Below, piece by piece: positions 34,964 to 47,732 of a stretch of 64,000 nucleotides of DNA (positions within the stretch are counted from its first letter, which is position 1; each line of letters begins with the position of its first letter). A program made the translations under genes and the position numbers. Source of the stretch: Terana coerulea. Taxonomy: Eukaryota > Basidiomycota > Agaricomycetes > Polyporales > Phanerochaetaceae. The stretch is taken from positions 124,001 to 188,000 of the forward strand of contig JAKOGH010000685.1 of assembly GCA_024811115.1 (NCBI GenBank). The letters run 5' to 3'. The notes beneath the pieces were generated by a model, which saw only the letters and a list, made by a program, of their open reading frames with translations, was not told the DNA's origin and searched no databases.

Positions 34964-37695
34964 ATGACCCATACCTTGACAAGGTCACCACCAACTTCCA
35001 CGGAGTACGCTATGCGGTACTTGCACCACGCAGCGCGTGCTCCGTACCCACAGGAAATACTGTCTCTACCGAGTGGGTGGTTCCGACTGACAGGCCATCC
35101 TTCACATGCATCAATACGTCTCTCCGAAGATAAGTTAGCAGTCCACGTAGGTGAGTGCATGCCGGGAATATCTAGACAACAAGCTGACGTCTCCCAAACT
35201 GTGTTTGTGATGCGTGCTAGTTCCCGGCAATTCTGATCCTTCAGGCCCGGCTGTCAATCAGCTTCATAAATCCGGCTCGGATGTCATTGTCTTGTCCACC
35301 GGTCTCTTCAGCTGCCAGCTTGGGATTTATTACTTCGAGGTTGACATTGTAAGACTCAGCTCTGTGGAGTATGCTTACCACTGCCACCTCAATACCACGT
35401 CTGACGATTGACCTCCCCACTTTGTAGCGTGGCTGGGATAGGGTGAGCGAACAACTCAAACTTCGTCTTCCATCAGCTCATCCGCAATACAAGATTACGA
35501 CCCTTTGAGACTTCCTACTCGTACTTGAGCACTGGGCAGGTGGTTTCGCGATCCAACCTTCGCAGCAAACCCAGGAGACCTCACTGGAAAGACATGGGCA
35601 AATATACACGTATGTTCTCAGATTTCACACACGCTTGAGACAGATCTCTTGATACTGGTCTATTCACCAGGCGGCGACACCATAGGGTGTGGCTACGTGA
35701 GCAACGGTCAAACCCAAATCCTCCAGGTCTTCTTCACAAAGAATGGCTCCCTCGCCACGATGGTAGAAGCTCCGGGAAATAAATCAGGTATATGTAGTCT
35801 TTCAAGTCATTGTTAGGATGCTTATCATGAGAACACGATTGACTCCAGATTCAAACGGCCGCCCCATGGTTCATTTTTCCTCGCACATGCTATCCCGAAC
35901 ATCACTCCGCGCAAACTTCGGGGAGCACCCCTTCATCTTCGACGTAGAGGGCCTGTACGATCGCGGTTGCTTGGAGCTCAAATTTCAGCAAGACGCCGCC
36001 ACTCTTCCTGTCGACATTCTATATCATACCGCCATGCAGGCGGGGGCGCTTACACCCGCAACTGACGGAGAACGCGAAGCAGCCTCGAACATACCCCGCC
36101 CCCCCTCGCAAGGGTTCACCTGCCCTCTGCCGGATCTCGTCAGTATGCCATGATTAGTTCAACGTATGCCGGCCGCGCCTGTTTCGTGAACTCTTCGTCA
36201 CCGACCGCATGGATTTGGCTCGGTTGACGGTGCTCACAATCAGCTCTCCAGCGACTTCACATACTATATCCCTGGGGAACCATGTTCATCTGCTGGCGCT
36301 TGCAGCTCAGGCGGCCGACTTCTTGCAACTGGCTCTTATCTCTGGCCTAAGCGGACGCCTCCCATCTCTCAAAACACTCGTTTGGGACAAAACGCACGAC
36401 AGCTTCGAGGCGTCTGGGTCAAGTCCACGCATCCGCCTTGGCGCTTCCTATCCGCCGAAGGCGTTAGAGTTATATACTGCGTTGTTTCAGCATTTCAAAG
36501 CACTCGGACATCTGGTTCTGCGCCACATCGGTCTTGAAACCTTCTCGCAACCGGCAAGAATTCTATCCGACCTCCCCGCCCTTACAGCTGTCCAGCTTAC
36601 TAGGACAAAATGGCTTTCAGACCGTGGACTCGAAAGCATTCTCCGTTGGCTGAGGGACCCAGATATGCACTCATTCCCACATAGGCTGCGCTGCTCGAAC
36701 CAACTTCTTACAGCACAAATATCTGGCGACATCTCTTCCAAACAGCAACTTCCTTACACTCTATCACTGACCTTGTCGTCACGGATTAGTTGGAAATACC
36801 AGGCGTGTCGCCTCGCTTCACGAGACGCCACTATTCCTTAGTAGCGGAGGATGCCAAAATAATGGTTCAAATCACGAGGACGTTTCTAGACCTTCTACCC
36901 GATGTTGACTTGCTCAATTATCCTCATATCCAAACCCATGATGAGAATTTTCAATTTCAGTTACAAAGCGAGTGGAATGCGAACGACTGTGAGCCTCTCA
37001 TAAGAACCGCTCCACGAAGCTATCTTTGAAGTTACTTTGTCTTAGGGACCATAATCATTCGTAATACCCCTGATTGTATCTTGAGGTTTACCTTGAAACA
37101 ATATGGAAAGGACGCAAATCAGCAGCACACAGCAATCAAATTGGACGACATACACGTTCATCTCCCCGAAACTCTCTTCACCTCTGCGGACGGTGCAACC
37201 GATGACCAGCTCCGTTGCTTTTGCCATTTGTTCCACGACTGTTTGAGAACGCTGTCGAACTTCCCCCGTTGTGACGGCAGCCTTCAGATCCAAGGCATCA
37301 CCAGCACGCCCAAGCATTGGATAGAAAACATGCCAGCATGGGGAAGGCAAGAGGCTCGGGAGGAAGAGATGCAGGAGAGAAGAGCATCAGAGACGATGGA
37401 TGAGTGGCTGCGGAGACTTTTGAATCGAGAAATGCCCCGCATACGCTTCGAACGCGAGCTTCAGGAACAAAGAACGGCGCAGGTGGCACCCTCGGAGTCT
37501 CGCGAGCTTCGGGAACAGAGAGCGGCACGGGTAACACCCACAAAGCTTCGCGAACGAATAACGGCGCAGGTGAAATTCTGCGGAGCCTCGCAAGTCGAGG
37601 CTGGCCGGCGAAGTAACAGAGACTCTGCAGCGACAGGCCGAACTGGAGCAGGGGAGTCCGCAGGTGCAGGAGCAGCAGGTGAAAGTTGCTCATAG
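34964..37695 (+). pseudogene. SPRY/F-box-like family, locus 3 (broken)
   Basis: Exon 1 begins M-T-H-T-L-T-R-S. The SPRY half is fully readable: F-S-C-Q-L-G-I-Y-Y-F-E-V-D-I, the micro-exon at 35428-35442, then G-D-T-I-G-C-G-Y and F-F-T-K-N-G. The F-box-like motif L-P-V-D-I-L-Y-H-T-A-M follows near 36010. Then the frame breaks in a C run at about 36097-36105, a stop TAG at 36155-36157 replaces the tryptophan of the conserved H-D-W-F, and one base is lost near 36838. The leucine-rich part and the C-terminal block (L-S-N-F-P-R-C-D) remain recognisable. After that block come arginine/glutamate-rich repeats of the type R-E-L-R-E-Q-R-A-A (37440-37580). At least three independent breaks make a functional product unlikely. 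Confidence 0.82.
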
Positions 37696-38545
37696 GCAAG
37701 AGCGGAGGCTGCAGCGCGGGTGGGGTAAATTGAAGAAAGGGTGGAAAACGTTGACCGCAGCATGAAGCCAGTTACTTAAATCATGTCCTATGATCGCTGT
37801 TTTCGAAGCAATCCGAGTCAGTCATCGGTTTACTCTTAAGCTCAAGTTAGAAGTTAGAAATAATAATCGGGGCGTGGGTAAATTGACTAGTGCGTCGTGT
37901 TGGTGTTGGTGCTGCAATTGACTCCAGACCTCTTGCGTTTGTTGCTAGGTCAACGTAGACTCACACAGGCAGTGGTTCAAGACCTTATTGTAAAGGTTGC
38001 GGGCCTGCGGCACAGCTGCGAGTTTGCTGCGAGTGCTTATCCCGCCACGCATGTTGTGCTATGCTTGGTACTTGATGCGCTGATGGCGCTGATGGCGGGG
38101 CGCTCGTGTTGGGACGAGAAGCTTATGCAACTTGAACCATTACTCTGTCTTCACAAAAATTCGCTCGCGGCCCCCACCAACCATCCATAGCACTGGCTGA
38201 ATTAGCCAGTGCACTGAGCTCAGCCCAAGGCGAACATCGGGTGTAACTGTACGACTTTGCAAATCAAGCACCGCTCTGCGACGTAACTGGTCACTGCAGC
38301 ACCGCCTCGAAGTACCCATGTAGTGCGTGAGCACAGTCCGTGTATTCTCGCACTGCACGACGACACACGTGGTCGTATATGAAGATATGCAACCAAGGGA
38401 GGCACCGCATTTTGCACATAGCCTACCAGTACTCGCGAGGGTCGTTCGCTTGTCATCGTTCACTCCCTTCACCCCGCTTCCTCACTACAAAACTTCGCCG
38501 TCAAGGAGATTCATTTAAGCGGATTACAAGGGATACGAGAGACGT
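37696..38545. other. Intergenic stretch between SPRY loci 3 and 4
   Basis: No gene seen. It carries motif copy 4 followed by a short duplication (GCGCTGATGGCGCTGATGGCGGGG). Confidence 0.5.
38072..38084 (+). repeat. Dispersed 13-bp motif, copy 4
   Basis: TTGATGCGCTGAT, with the last 9-10 bases repeated directly after it; about 0.46 kb upstream of SPRY locus 4. Confidence 0.7.
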
Positions 38546-41212
38546 ATGGAGGAGAACTTGCAGTCTGAACTAACAGCGAACGAAAATATGCTGGACGATC
38601 GCTGGGTAAACCGCTGGATACCTCTAGACCAGTTCATAGTCTTGGATGAGTTGTTTACTTTGGGGTGAGATAACCTGCTTCAATTATTTGTTAGTGCTCG
38701 TCAGTGTAACTTATCTCTATTCAAAGACTCGAACGTAAACCAGCAGAGCCCCGCGCCGCTGTCCGCACACCTAGCCGCAGCTGTCAAGGGCCTCAGAGTC
38801 TAGTGGTAGCTGCCCCGCTGTCAATTTGCGACCTTTGCAAGCCTTGCAACGCCACGCAGGCCTCCAGTACTGTGAAGTGCGAGTTTCTCAACTCCAACAC
38901 AACGAGTGCGCATTTTCCTAGCTTAAATGTGTCTTGGCGCTGACATTATTGGCTAGCAAATTAGGGATAGGGTATGTCACCTCTGCCAGTACCCATCTGA
39001 ATAGCCTTCTTCTCTTATTCCGACTGTAGTCTGCATGTGGCGAATGCGGCCTCTATTCTTCGTGGGATATCTTACACATGGATGTCTTCCGGGAATTCTA
39101 CTGCCGTATATCCGCGATCCCAGGAAGGTGGTGGCGCTACGGGCTCAAGGGGCCTACTTTTCGCAGTATGCTCGTCACCATATTTTTCCAGATGGTTTAT
39201 CAACTGACTCTTGTTGTTGAAAATGTCTAGACGGCGATACCATTGGATGCGGCTATAACCAGTCAAACTGTAGCATATTCTTCACGAAGAACGGGGTTAT
39301 TGTATACAAAATTGATATTCCAATGATACTCGCCGAAGGTGGGCATGCGTCGGATTATATTTCATACGAGTATCGCATGATTCAATATGCAAATAGTATT
39401 TCTGGATGGACCCTTTGCTGAAGTATGCTTCAACCCTATCACACAAGGCGCAAGTCCTCGGATTCGTATAAATTTAGGGACCCAGAGGAGTCAGTGGACA
39501 CGCCGACAGCCATTTTCTTTTGACACGGAACGGCTTTTGCCCAATACTGTGACTCTGCGGTTAGACAGAGGGGTGAGGGCACTTCCCAATGAAATCCTAC
39601 GTATGATTGCAAACTCAGCTATAACGGTCGCTCACAACATCGAGGAAAAACGGATTCCTGGGTCGCTCGTCCGTATTTCCTATCTCGAAAACAACGAGCA
39701 CAGTGGCCTAATCCACATATCATCTGTTTGCCGGGACTGGTTCAGGGTGTGCCGCTCGCGACTCTTTCGTAACGTCCTCATCGCCAGAGGCTCACATTTG
39801 GCGCGAATGACGGAGACTATCCTCAGCTCTGTATCCAAGCCTCTGGCTGAGACTTCGTTGGGCAGCCACATCCGCTACCTGGTCCTAGCCGACCAAGCCG
39901 CCACGAACTTCGAGCTAGCTCTGATACGCGGCTTAAACCGACAGCTTCCAGCTCTACAAAGACTCACGTGGGACAAGTTGACTACTGTGACGGATCATGC
40001 CACAACCCCTCTCCCACCTCCGGCGGGCATCGTGGCCTCCCTCCCCAGGCTACTGCTGTGCTTCCCATGCTATTCCAGGGGTTTGGGTCGCTTCAAAGCC
40101 TTACTCTCCGCCATACGCTTTTCTCGAACTTTCGGCAACTCGCACGGCTTACCTGTTCACTTCAGAACCTCGATACTCTCCAGTTCACCCGGGTCGACTG
40201 GTACCAGCCACCTCGTTCTGCCGACAATGCTGTTGGTCAGGATCCGCCAGCATATCCGAAATGGCTGCGGTGTTCGCAGCGCCTGCTATCGGCGCGGATT
40301 TCTGGGGATCCCGAACGAGTCCAAGAGCAATTGTTCGACTTCGCCTTCCTCATCATATCGTCGCGCCTCAGTCGCACCTCGCAGAAACAGCGCCAGGGCC
40401 TCTCGGCAAGCGGGGCGCTTTGTCCTCATCTACTCGACGAGGACTCGACCGCCATCATGGACATTCTCAAAGTATTTCTCGAAATGCTGAAATGCACGAA
40501 CCCGTATGACACGACCGAAAACATTTCCATCAACAGCGCCAAACGTCTGCTTTGTCTTGAATACAAAGGCCAACAGGGATGTCAGAACTGTGAGTCCCAT
40601 TTGTCAACCCTTGAATTCACGCAGAAGGAGCAATTAGGTCTTATTCACTTCCTGAAGGGACCCTTGAAATCCGTATCAGTCTTGACTGTTTCTTGAGGTT
40701 TACTTCGAAAGCAGGTTCAGAAAGCGATAACACCACACGGAGCTACGTCAAAGAGGTATTCGTGTCGCTTCCCAACGCGCTGTCGAAGCCTGCGCACGTA
40801 ACAGATAGACATCTTCGTGCCACCTGCCAGTCCCTCAATCGTCATCTCCGCGCGCTGTCAAATTTCACCCACACTGAAGCTCGTCTCAGGATTAGACACA
40901 TAGATGGAACACCAGGATGAGTGGTTGGAAGGAATGTCGACCTGGATACCAGAGCTCCATAACGCCGAAGTGTACGACAAAAGATTGTCCGGAGGGGAGC
41001 GCGTCCAGTGGCTTGAGTCTGGTTTGAGGTTCTGGGCGAAGGAGATAGAGGAAGAAGGAACATGGAACGCAAATTGGCTAGAAAGTCAAGCAAGTCGTCA
41101 CGGCACCTCCCTTGCCCAAGTCTACGCAGGATACAATTCGGATTCCTCATCTGAGAAACGCGTACGGCGACGGTATGCACTTTTAAATTTCCGCCGGCTG
41201 TACGCAATTTAG
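38546..41212 (+). pseudogene. SPRY/F-box-like family, locus 4 (two frameshifts)
   Basis: The start (M-E-E-N-L-Q-S-E at 38546) and the first intron are uncertain. From about 38860 the SPRY exons follow the family pattern: C-E-V-R-V-S-Q-L, a 15-nt micro-exon at 38957-38971, G-D-T-I-G-C-G-Y-N and I-F-F-T-K-N-G-V. The F-box-like region reads L-P-N-E-I-L-R-M-I-A-N-S-A-I and V-C-R-D-W-F-R-V-C-R-S-R-L-F. A one-base change near 40025-40045 moves the leucine-rich part to another frame, and one extra G near 40914 breaks the frame before the C-terminal D-E-W-L-E-G-M. Apart from these two indels the coding sequence is well preserved, so this locus could be a functional gene with assembly errors. Confidence 0.75.
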
Positions 41213-41551
41213 CTGACCTACCGCATGTCCGTTCTAGACACCAGGGCATGCCTCCTCCACGGCTTCTGCCAGTGGCGCGCATCAATACAGCTGGCCATTA
41301 ACAGAGTACTAGTATCGCGTCCGAATGAAGGCGCTCTTCGAAGGCCGATCTCAATGCCCAGCTTTGCAATAAACCGGTCGATGTCTTTTTGTGAGAAGAG
41401 TAGGATTGGGCTGTAATATAATACACTACAAGATTTGGATGTACAGTATGCAATGAGATTAAGACGCGAAAGCATAGCACAGCAGATAGCAAACGTGAGT
41501 AATCTAGGGAACCAAGCAAATGTGGTATATAAACAAAAACAAACCCCCAGC

Positions 41552-44500
41552 CTACCATTTGACATATTGCGCAACCTGCGCTGCGTCAGCTTGTGGCGCA
41601 TTCCCATACAGTATCCGGCGCAACCGCTCGCCCTCGAGCTTCACAACGAGCTTATGCTCCGTCAGGAACGTCATGTAGTGCTTCCACGCCTCCACACCCT
41701 TCGCGCGCTTCCCGATCCTCTTCCTGCTCGCCTTCTCCTCCTCCTCCGTGGCGAGGTCCGGGCCGATGTCCTCCACGGCCGCCACCCCGCCCGCCTGGCC
41801 GTGTTTGCCCGCGCGCAGCGTGCTGATGCTGCCGACGACGAACAGGCCGCGCTTCGCGCGCGTGAGCCCGACGTTGAGCCGCCGCCGGTCGGCGAGGAAG
41901 CCGATGTGGCCCGCGGCGTTGTTGCGCACAGTGCTGAACACGATCACGTCCTTCTCGCGGCCCTCGAAGCCGTCGACAGTCTTCACCTCAATGTTGCCCA
42001 GCTCGAGCACGCGCTGCGGCCCGAGCACGTCCTCGAATCGCTTCCGCTTCTTGGACTCGGGCGCGAGCAGACGCGTGAGCAGCGTGATCTGCGCGGCGTA
42101 AGGTGCGATGATGCCGATGTCCTTACCGGTGAGGGACTGCAAGCGTTCATGTCAGAAAAGAGACAAGAAAAGTTCAGTTGAACAGGACACACGGGGTTAC
42201 GTAGCAAGAGGTCCTCGACGAGGCTACACACAATGTGTGCCTCATTGTGGTTCACCCGGCTACGGTCCTTTGTGCTTTCATTCCCCACATGGTCAAGGAA
42301 CACGACCGACGGCTTTCCATCCGTGCCATGCCTCAGCATCCCGTTCTTCAACAGTCCACTCGCCAAGTCCTGTTGGCCACCACTATGCTCCCTAACCTGC
42401 GGCAATGGACGCGAGTTCGGGGAACACAGCTGAGTCGGGCGGGACAAGCCCCGGACGGACGTTTCCATGCGCATCAACTGTGCCGTCGCGCAGTTGCTGG
42501 TTATAGAACTCATGCGAGGGAAAGTATGAAATTGTAGGGTGCATGCGGTACTGGGTGTCCAGCATGACCGTTGGAAGGACTGTCGTATGTTCATCAGGGT
42601 TTGTGCCCCGGGATGCAATAAAAGATAGCACGTACAGTTCTCGTCGGATAACCTCTCGAACAGCGAGACTCCGAGACCCTGAGCTTGCGCTTCGGGGCTC
42701 GTGATGACAGGCGGTAGCTGCTTGTGGTCTCCGATCAAGGTGACGTGCTGACTCTGCAGACGGATCAGAGCTAGCTTTACAGACAAGAATAGCGAAAACG
42801 TACTCCTTTCATAAGAGGGATTAATGACGCTGGTTCAGTCGACATACTCGCCTCATCAATGAACACGATCGGAAAGTCCGCCACGGAAAGCGTCAAAGAC
42901 GCAGATGATATGCACGTCGTGCATACCTGCGTACCAATATAGTCAGCACCCCACTGACTTCCGGACCTTGAGCAAGAGAACACTCACGACATCAGAACCT
43001 CTCACGACCTCGCCCACGATCTGAAACCATTTGGCATGCGTCATTTTCCGGTACGTCGCCTCCTGCTTTTCCAACAATATCTCGTCAAACATCATCGCCT
43101 CCAGCCTGCCCTTCAAGCCTCTCGAGCGCGTCCCTGTCTCCGCGAGCGATACCGCCACCGCCTGGCCGTGCGCAACTCCGGCGTGCTTAACGCCCTGGCC
43201 GTGGCCATATATCTTGATGCTCGTGTCCTTCATCCGCTCGCGCAACTCCTTACGACGCTTCACGATGTCCTGCACGCGCTCTCTCAACCGCTCCAGCTCT
43301 GGCGCGATCGGATGTGACTGCATGCGCGCGTCGAGAGTGTACTCCATAAGCGACGGCCGCACCTTGCCCAACGAGCCGATGCGCAAAGGCTTGAGCGGTT
43401 GTACCTTGGCGGCGGACAAGGACTCCTTGACGAGCCCCTCGACGAGGTTGTCCACCGCGACGTTCGTGTACGTGCACAGGAGGATGGGTTGCGGGATCTG
43501 GAAGTGCTGCTTCAGAAGCCGGACGGCCTCGATAATCGTCTTCGTCTTGCCCGTCCCTGGCGGACCGAGCACCAGGCCTGCTCGTGTCTCCCGTGGTGTG
43601 CTCGCGGCCGAAGAAGTGTCCTGTGACGGCGTGGGACCTTGCATGCCACCGAGCATCAACGCAACTGCGCGTATCTGTGTAGGGTTCAGACCAAGGAGCT
43701 CTGGATCGCCTTCGACGCGTATTGGGTTGGGATGCGCGTACCGGCGCGCCCAGGAGGCAAGGTGCGCGTTGGGTGTAAACAGATTTTGTTGAGGAGAGGG
43801 CGACGGTATTGGGGAATGCTCGACAGTAGAACCCTCCGAAACCTCTTCATTTACATCTTCCTGAGGTGAGCCCTCGAGACCCTCCTCATTTACGTTCTCC
43901 TCAGGTGCGTAGTCGTGCTCGAGCACCACGTCTTCCTGCTGGGATGCCGGGCTGGCCAACTTCGGTTGAAAGCCTCTCATAAAGATATCTCGAAGGAATG
44001 TCCCCTGCAGCATGACCTCTCGGTCTGGAACACTACGGCTTGCAGTCGAGGTAGCACCTGAAGTCGAAGCCCCGCTTTGGGAAAGCGATTCGCTCAGCTG
44101 CTTGGCTGGACTGTTGTGCAGGGCTTTTATCGCCGTTCTCATTCGGTCGTATGCTATAGTTGAGGACGTCACGTCTATTCTACAACTTGGTATAAGCGCA
44201 AAACGTGCAAAGCGGCGATCATTGCACGTACCTCCATGGCTTGCCGTCATCCAGCTCAAATTTCTCGGCAAACGCAATCCGTAGCTGAGTATCCGTGCAC
44301 GCCACGACGCTTCCTCTTTTCGGTTCCTCACTGAGCGGGTTGAGGTGGGTGACTAAGACTTGCGTGCCATTCCTGCAGCGTGTGCGTCAACATATCTAAC
44401 CGGACTATATGCACATTTGCACTTACTCAAAGCGATGTTCTGCTGGCAATGCTACCCCAGCATCAACCAAGAAGCTTGCAACGAACCTCCCCATGCCAAA

Positions 44501-45080
44501 GCTACTGGCGTTCCCATCGAGCCAATACGCTTGCAGGTCCGATATGCAGTAGCCTTCCCGCTGAAGCCTCTCCAGCGACCAGCTTGAAAGGCGTTCTCTC
44601 AAAACAGCCTCGTCGGACTCTTGCTCGAAGGACAGCAATGGCAGAAAGCTGCATTGCACGGGGCATTTAGGGCAGAGCGGCAACCGATGAAAGGAAAGAC
44701 GCACTGCTCCTCGTACTTCTGCACCTCACTGTAGAACGGCTCGCCCTCAGTCAAGTCAGCATGCGGCGGCGGCACTCTCCTCGGCAGCTTCTTCTTCCGT
44801 GTCCTCTTCTTCACCCCATCCCCGCCTCCGTCCGTCTCTCCTGGCGTAGAAGCCCGCACCTGCGAGACCGCCCTCGGCCGCCAGTCGAACCTCGAGTGCG
44901 GCGTCAAGAACTCTGTCGCAGCGGCAAGCCGCCGCGCCGTCTCCTCTCTATCGCTCTGTTGTGCATCGCTCCTGCTGTGCGCCGCGAGGGCCTCGAGCGT
45001 GGGCTGGGCGGTCGCGACGCAGCACGGGAAGCCGTCGAGCTTGCGCGCGGACGAGGAGGCGAAGCGAGCGGTGTGCGCGT
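41552..45080 (-). CDS. Superfamily 1 helicase of the UPF1/IGHMBP2 type; 5' end unresolved
   Basis: The N-terminal exons (from about 45080) hold a basic linker (K-K-R-T-R-K-K-K) and a segment like the IGHMBP2 N-terminus (L-Q-R-E-G-Y-C-I-S-D-L-Q). The helicase motifs follow in order: G-P-P-G-T-G-K-T-K-T (Walker A), T-N-V-A-V-D-N-L, F-I-D-E-A-S-M (motif II), G-D-H-K-Q-L-P-P, D-T-Q-Y-R-M-H-P, T-V-D-G-F-E-G-R-E-K-D-V and N-V-G-L-T-R-A-K-R-G-L. These proteins unwind DNA or RNA in the 5' to 3' direction. A 49-nt intron with a weak donor (GTCCCG, near 42430) is needed to keep frame after V-R-P-G-L. The first ATG could not be placed: the frame upstream lacks a methionine, so a small first exon is probably missed. 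Acidic repeats N-E-E-G-L-E-G-S lie between the two halves. Confidence 0.86.
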
Positions 45081-45431
45081 GTCGGAGCGTGCCTGCAGGT
45101 AGGCGTGGGCGGACGTACGACGGAGCCAGCGTAGTCAGAGACAGAGAAAGGAGAGGAGAGTCTGGAGGAGCTGACCTGAACGAGGTTCAAGCGAAAGTCA
45201 AGGGAAAGGCGAAGACTGGCACATTTGGCGCTGGACAGAAAGTCTGGAATGCCGCGCTCTGATTGGCTCGTCGGATGATTAGACGCCACTGCTCGTTAAG
45301 CAGCAAATGAGATGGTTATCGACGGCCAGCAGCAGACGAGAGAAATTCATAGAGTTGTTTACTAGTACATCAGGCATTAACCCAAATTTATACTACATGG
45401 AGATGCGGTCTTCTATATCCAGAGCTTGGGT

Positions 45432-47732
45432 TTACACATCCTTCGTCTCCACCCGCACATTTCCTTTCTTCTCCTTCTCCGGCCCAAAGTCCTCGCTCCC
45501 ATTCACGCTCGTCGTACCGCTCCCCTCCTTCGAGACAGTTGCCACGGGGCCCGTGAACCAGTGCACACCGCCGTACTTCGGGAAGTAGTACCACACGAGT
45601 GAGAGGAAGAGCGTGCCGAAGAGGACGACGACGGTGTAGTTCATGTCCGCGGTGCTCGCCGTCGGCGTCGTCGGGAAGAGGAAGACGATGCCCATGAAGA
45701 GCATCCAGACGACCGAGATGAACGCGATCGGTGCGCTCAGCGCGCCGAGTGTGAACGGACCTGGCGCGAAGTCATTGGAGCCGAGGAAGCGTGCAGCAAT
45801 TGGGATGCTGTTCATGTCACGAGTGTGTGTCAGAGGTCGTGCGAGGGATTGAGCGGAGAGGAGAGACGTACGCGTATGCAATGTACAGGGCGACGATCGA
45901 CAGCGAGAAGATCGCGTTGATGGCCTGCGTGCCCGCAAACGCCAGCAGCCCCAGCAAGAGGGCGAACCCGCAGGTGAACCACACCGTGTTTACAGGCGTC
46001 TTCGTGAACTTGTTCATCCTGTACAGCCAGCCCGAAAATGGCAGCGCACCGTCGCGCGCGAACGCGAATGACTGACGAGACGCCGCTAGAACCTGATCAA
46101 GATTCAGCGTGCAGTTACGCGGCTAAGGTGACGATGATGAGGTGCATACCATACTAGAGCCCATCATGTACTGTACGAGGACGATGATGGCCCATACCGC
46201 AAGCGTGCCTTTCTGTCCAAAGCTGTTGAAGAAGATTTGGGCCATAGGCTGCGCGCTAGCCGCAATGCCTGCGATGTCTGTACCCATGCTAAACGCGAGT
46301 GAGACGTTGATTGCTGAGATGCGAAACGTTATCAAATTAGTGCATGTTGTCATTACTGGGCGGTCGAACACGCACCCCAGCCAAGGATGCCAGCGATACC
46401 GATGGCACCCACAATCGCCCATGGGACTGCGACGGCGGCGTTGGACGCCTCTTCGCTGATATGCACGCTTGAATCGAATGAGCCTGCCACGCAAGCCTCG
46501 TCGTTAGTCACAAAATTACGGCATACAATTGAAGGACTGACAGATGGTCCATAATGGCGCGAGGAAGCTCGCGATGAACGCAAACCCATTCGTCCAGCCA
46601 TTCACTGTCGTACTTTGATAAGCCAACTTGTAACAAAGTGCGCCACGTCCGAGCACTCACGATTGGTGAAGTTGCCGAGCGCAAAGCTCGCATTGTTCCT
46701 GAACTCCTTTGGCGTCGCCGCTGGGAGTGCGATGATAACCGCCAAACACAATCTGTCCCAAACCAGAGTAAGCCCGCTACTCCCAGTGGAAACAACCAAG
46801 ACACATACAGAACGTTCAATGCCACATACACCGTCTGCAGACGAGCCAAAACCTTTGTGCCGAGACAGCACAACACCGCATGGGTCAGCACCACACACGC
46901 ATAAACCCCACTATTTAGTCACATTTGTTATCAGTCCACCCTCGACACGAAGGGTGAGGCGACGCACTAAATCTGTCCTTCACTTGCGACGAATGACTGG
47001 TCTTTCGACCCGATAGTGGCCGCGGCCATGATTTGCACCGCGCACCCCCAGTCGATGGAGGCTATGGAGGCTATAGAGCCGATAGTGTTCGCATCTGCGG
47101 AGCTCGTCAGGGGCGAGGGAAATGAGAGGGGAGCAAAGGTGCGTACAACCAACGATCCAAGCTAAGAGGTTTCTCCAGCGCGGCGACGAGAGGGAGTGTG
47201 TCCAGAAGTAGAGCTATTGATGCATAAGATTATCGAGCGTATGAGCGTGCGCAGGCAGACGTACCCCGCCGGACGTTGGTGCTGCGGAGGCTAACTCTGC
47301 CATTGACATTCCGACGAAGAGGATGAATATGCTCGCCACTAGCCACTGCGCCATCATGTCAGCGCTTTGTCTCGGAATGTAGAACTGACAGGTACGGACA
47401 CCCCAGACCATGGCAGCCGGCCCTCCATTGGGGAGGGAGTAAAACAGCACAGAACTGGTTCCTTCTCAGTAAATTCTACGAGAGTTCGGACATAATCCAC
47501 TCACGCTATGGAGGGAAGTAGGCCGATAATACTGAACGCTATACCGAACGTCTGTACACCAAGGTGAGCTATGTGAGCTAAGATGAAAGTATAGCATTGC
47601 CAAACGTACCTCCAGCCCGCTGAACGCTCTCTGAAACTCCTGCTTGTAGCCCAAGCTCGCGAGGAGCTCCTCATCGGTACGTGCAATGGCGGCCGTCCGC
47701 CCTTGCATCTCGCGCGACTTCTGCTGTTCCAT
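45432..47732 (-). CDS. GABA/amino-acid permease (APC superfamily, UGA4-like)
   Basis: A multi-exon gene starting at the ATG at 47732 (M-E-Q-Q-K-S-R). After a hydrophilic N-terminus (D-E-E-L-L-A-S-L-G-Y-K-Q-E-F) come about twelve hydrophobic helices typical of fungal GABA and choline permeases: F-G-I-A-F-S-I-I-G-L-L-P-S, then G-G-P-A-A-M-V-W-G-W, M-A-E-L-A-S-A-A-P-T-S-G-G, W-T-N-G-F-A-F-I-A-S-F-L-A-P, S-R-Q-S-F-A-F-A-R-D-G-A-L-P-F-S, and F-T-L-G-A-L-S-A-P. The substrate-binding helix motif and the length (about 530 residues) fit the family. The protein would import GABA or related amines by proton symport at the plasma membrane or vacuole; substrate is inferred. The C-terminus is charged and ends E-T-K-D-V. 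More than ten short introns; no frame break noticed. Confidence 0.9.

Noticed and set aside
41435..42181. A 248-codon plus-strand frame.
   Set aside because: It is antisense to the conserved C-terminal helicase motifs; its Arg/Leu-rich composition reflects GC-rich coding on the other strand.
42360..42440. A frameshift in the helicase gene near 42390.
   Set aside because: A 49-nt intron (weak donor GTCCCG, acceptor GCCGCAG) keeps the frame, so a break need not be assumed.
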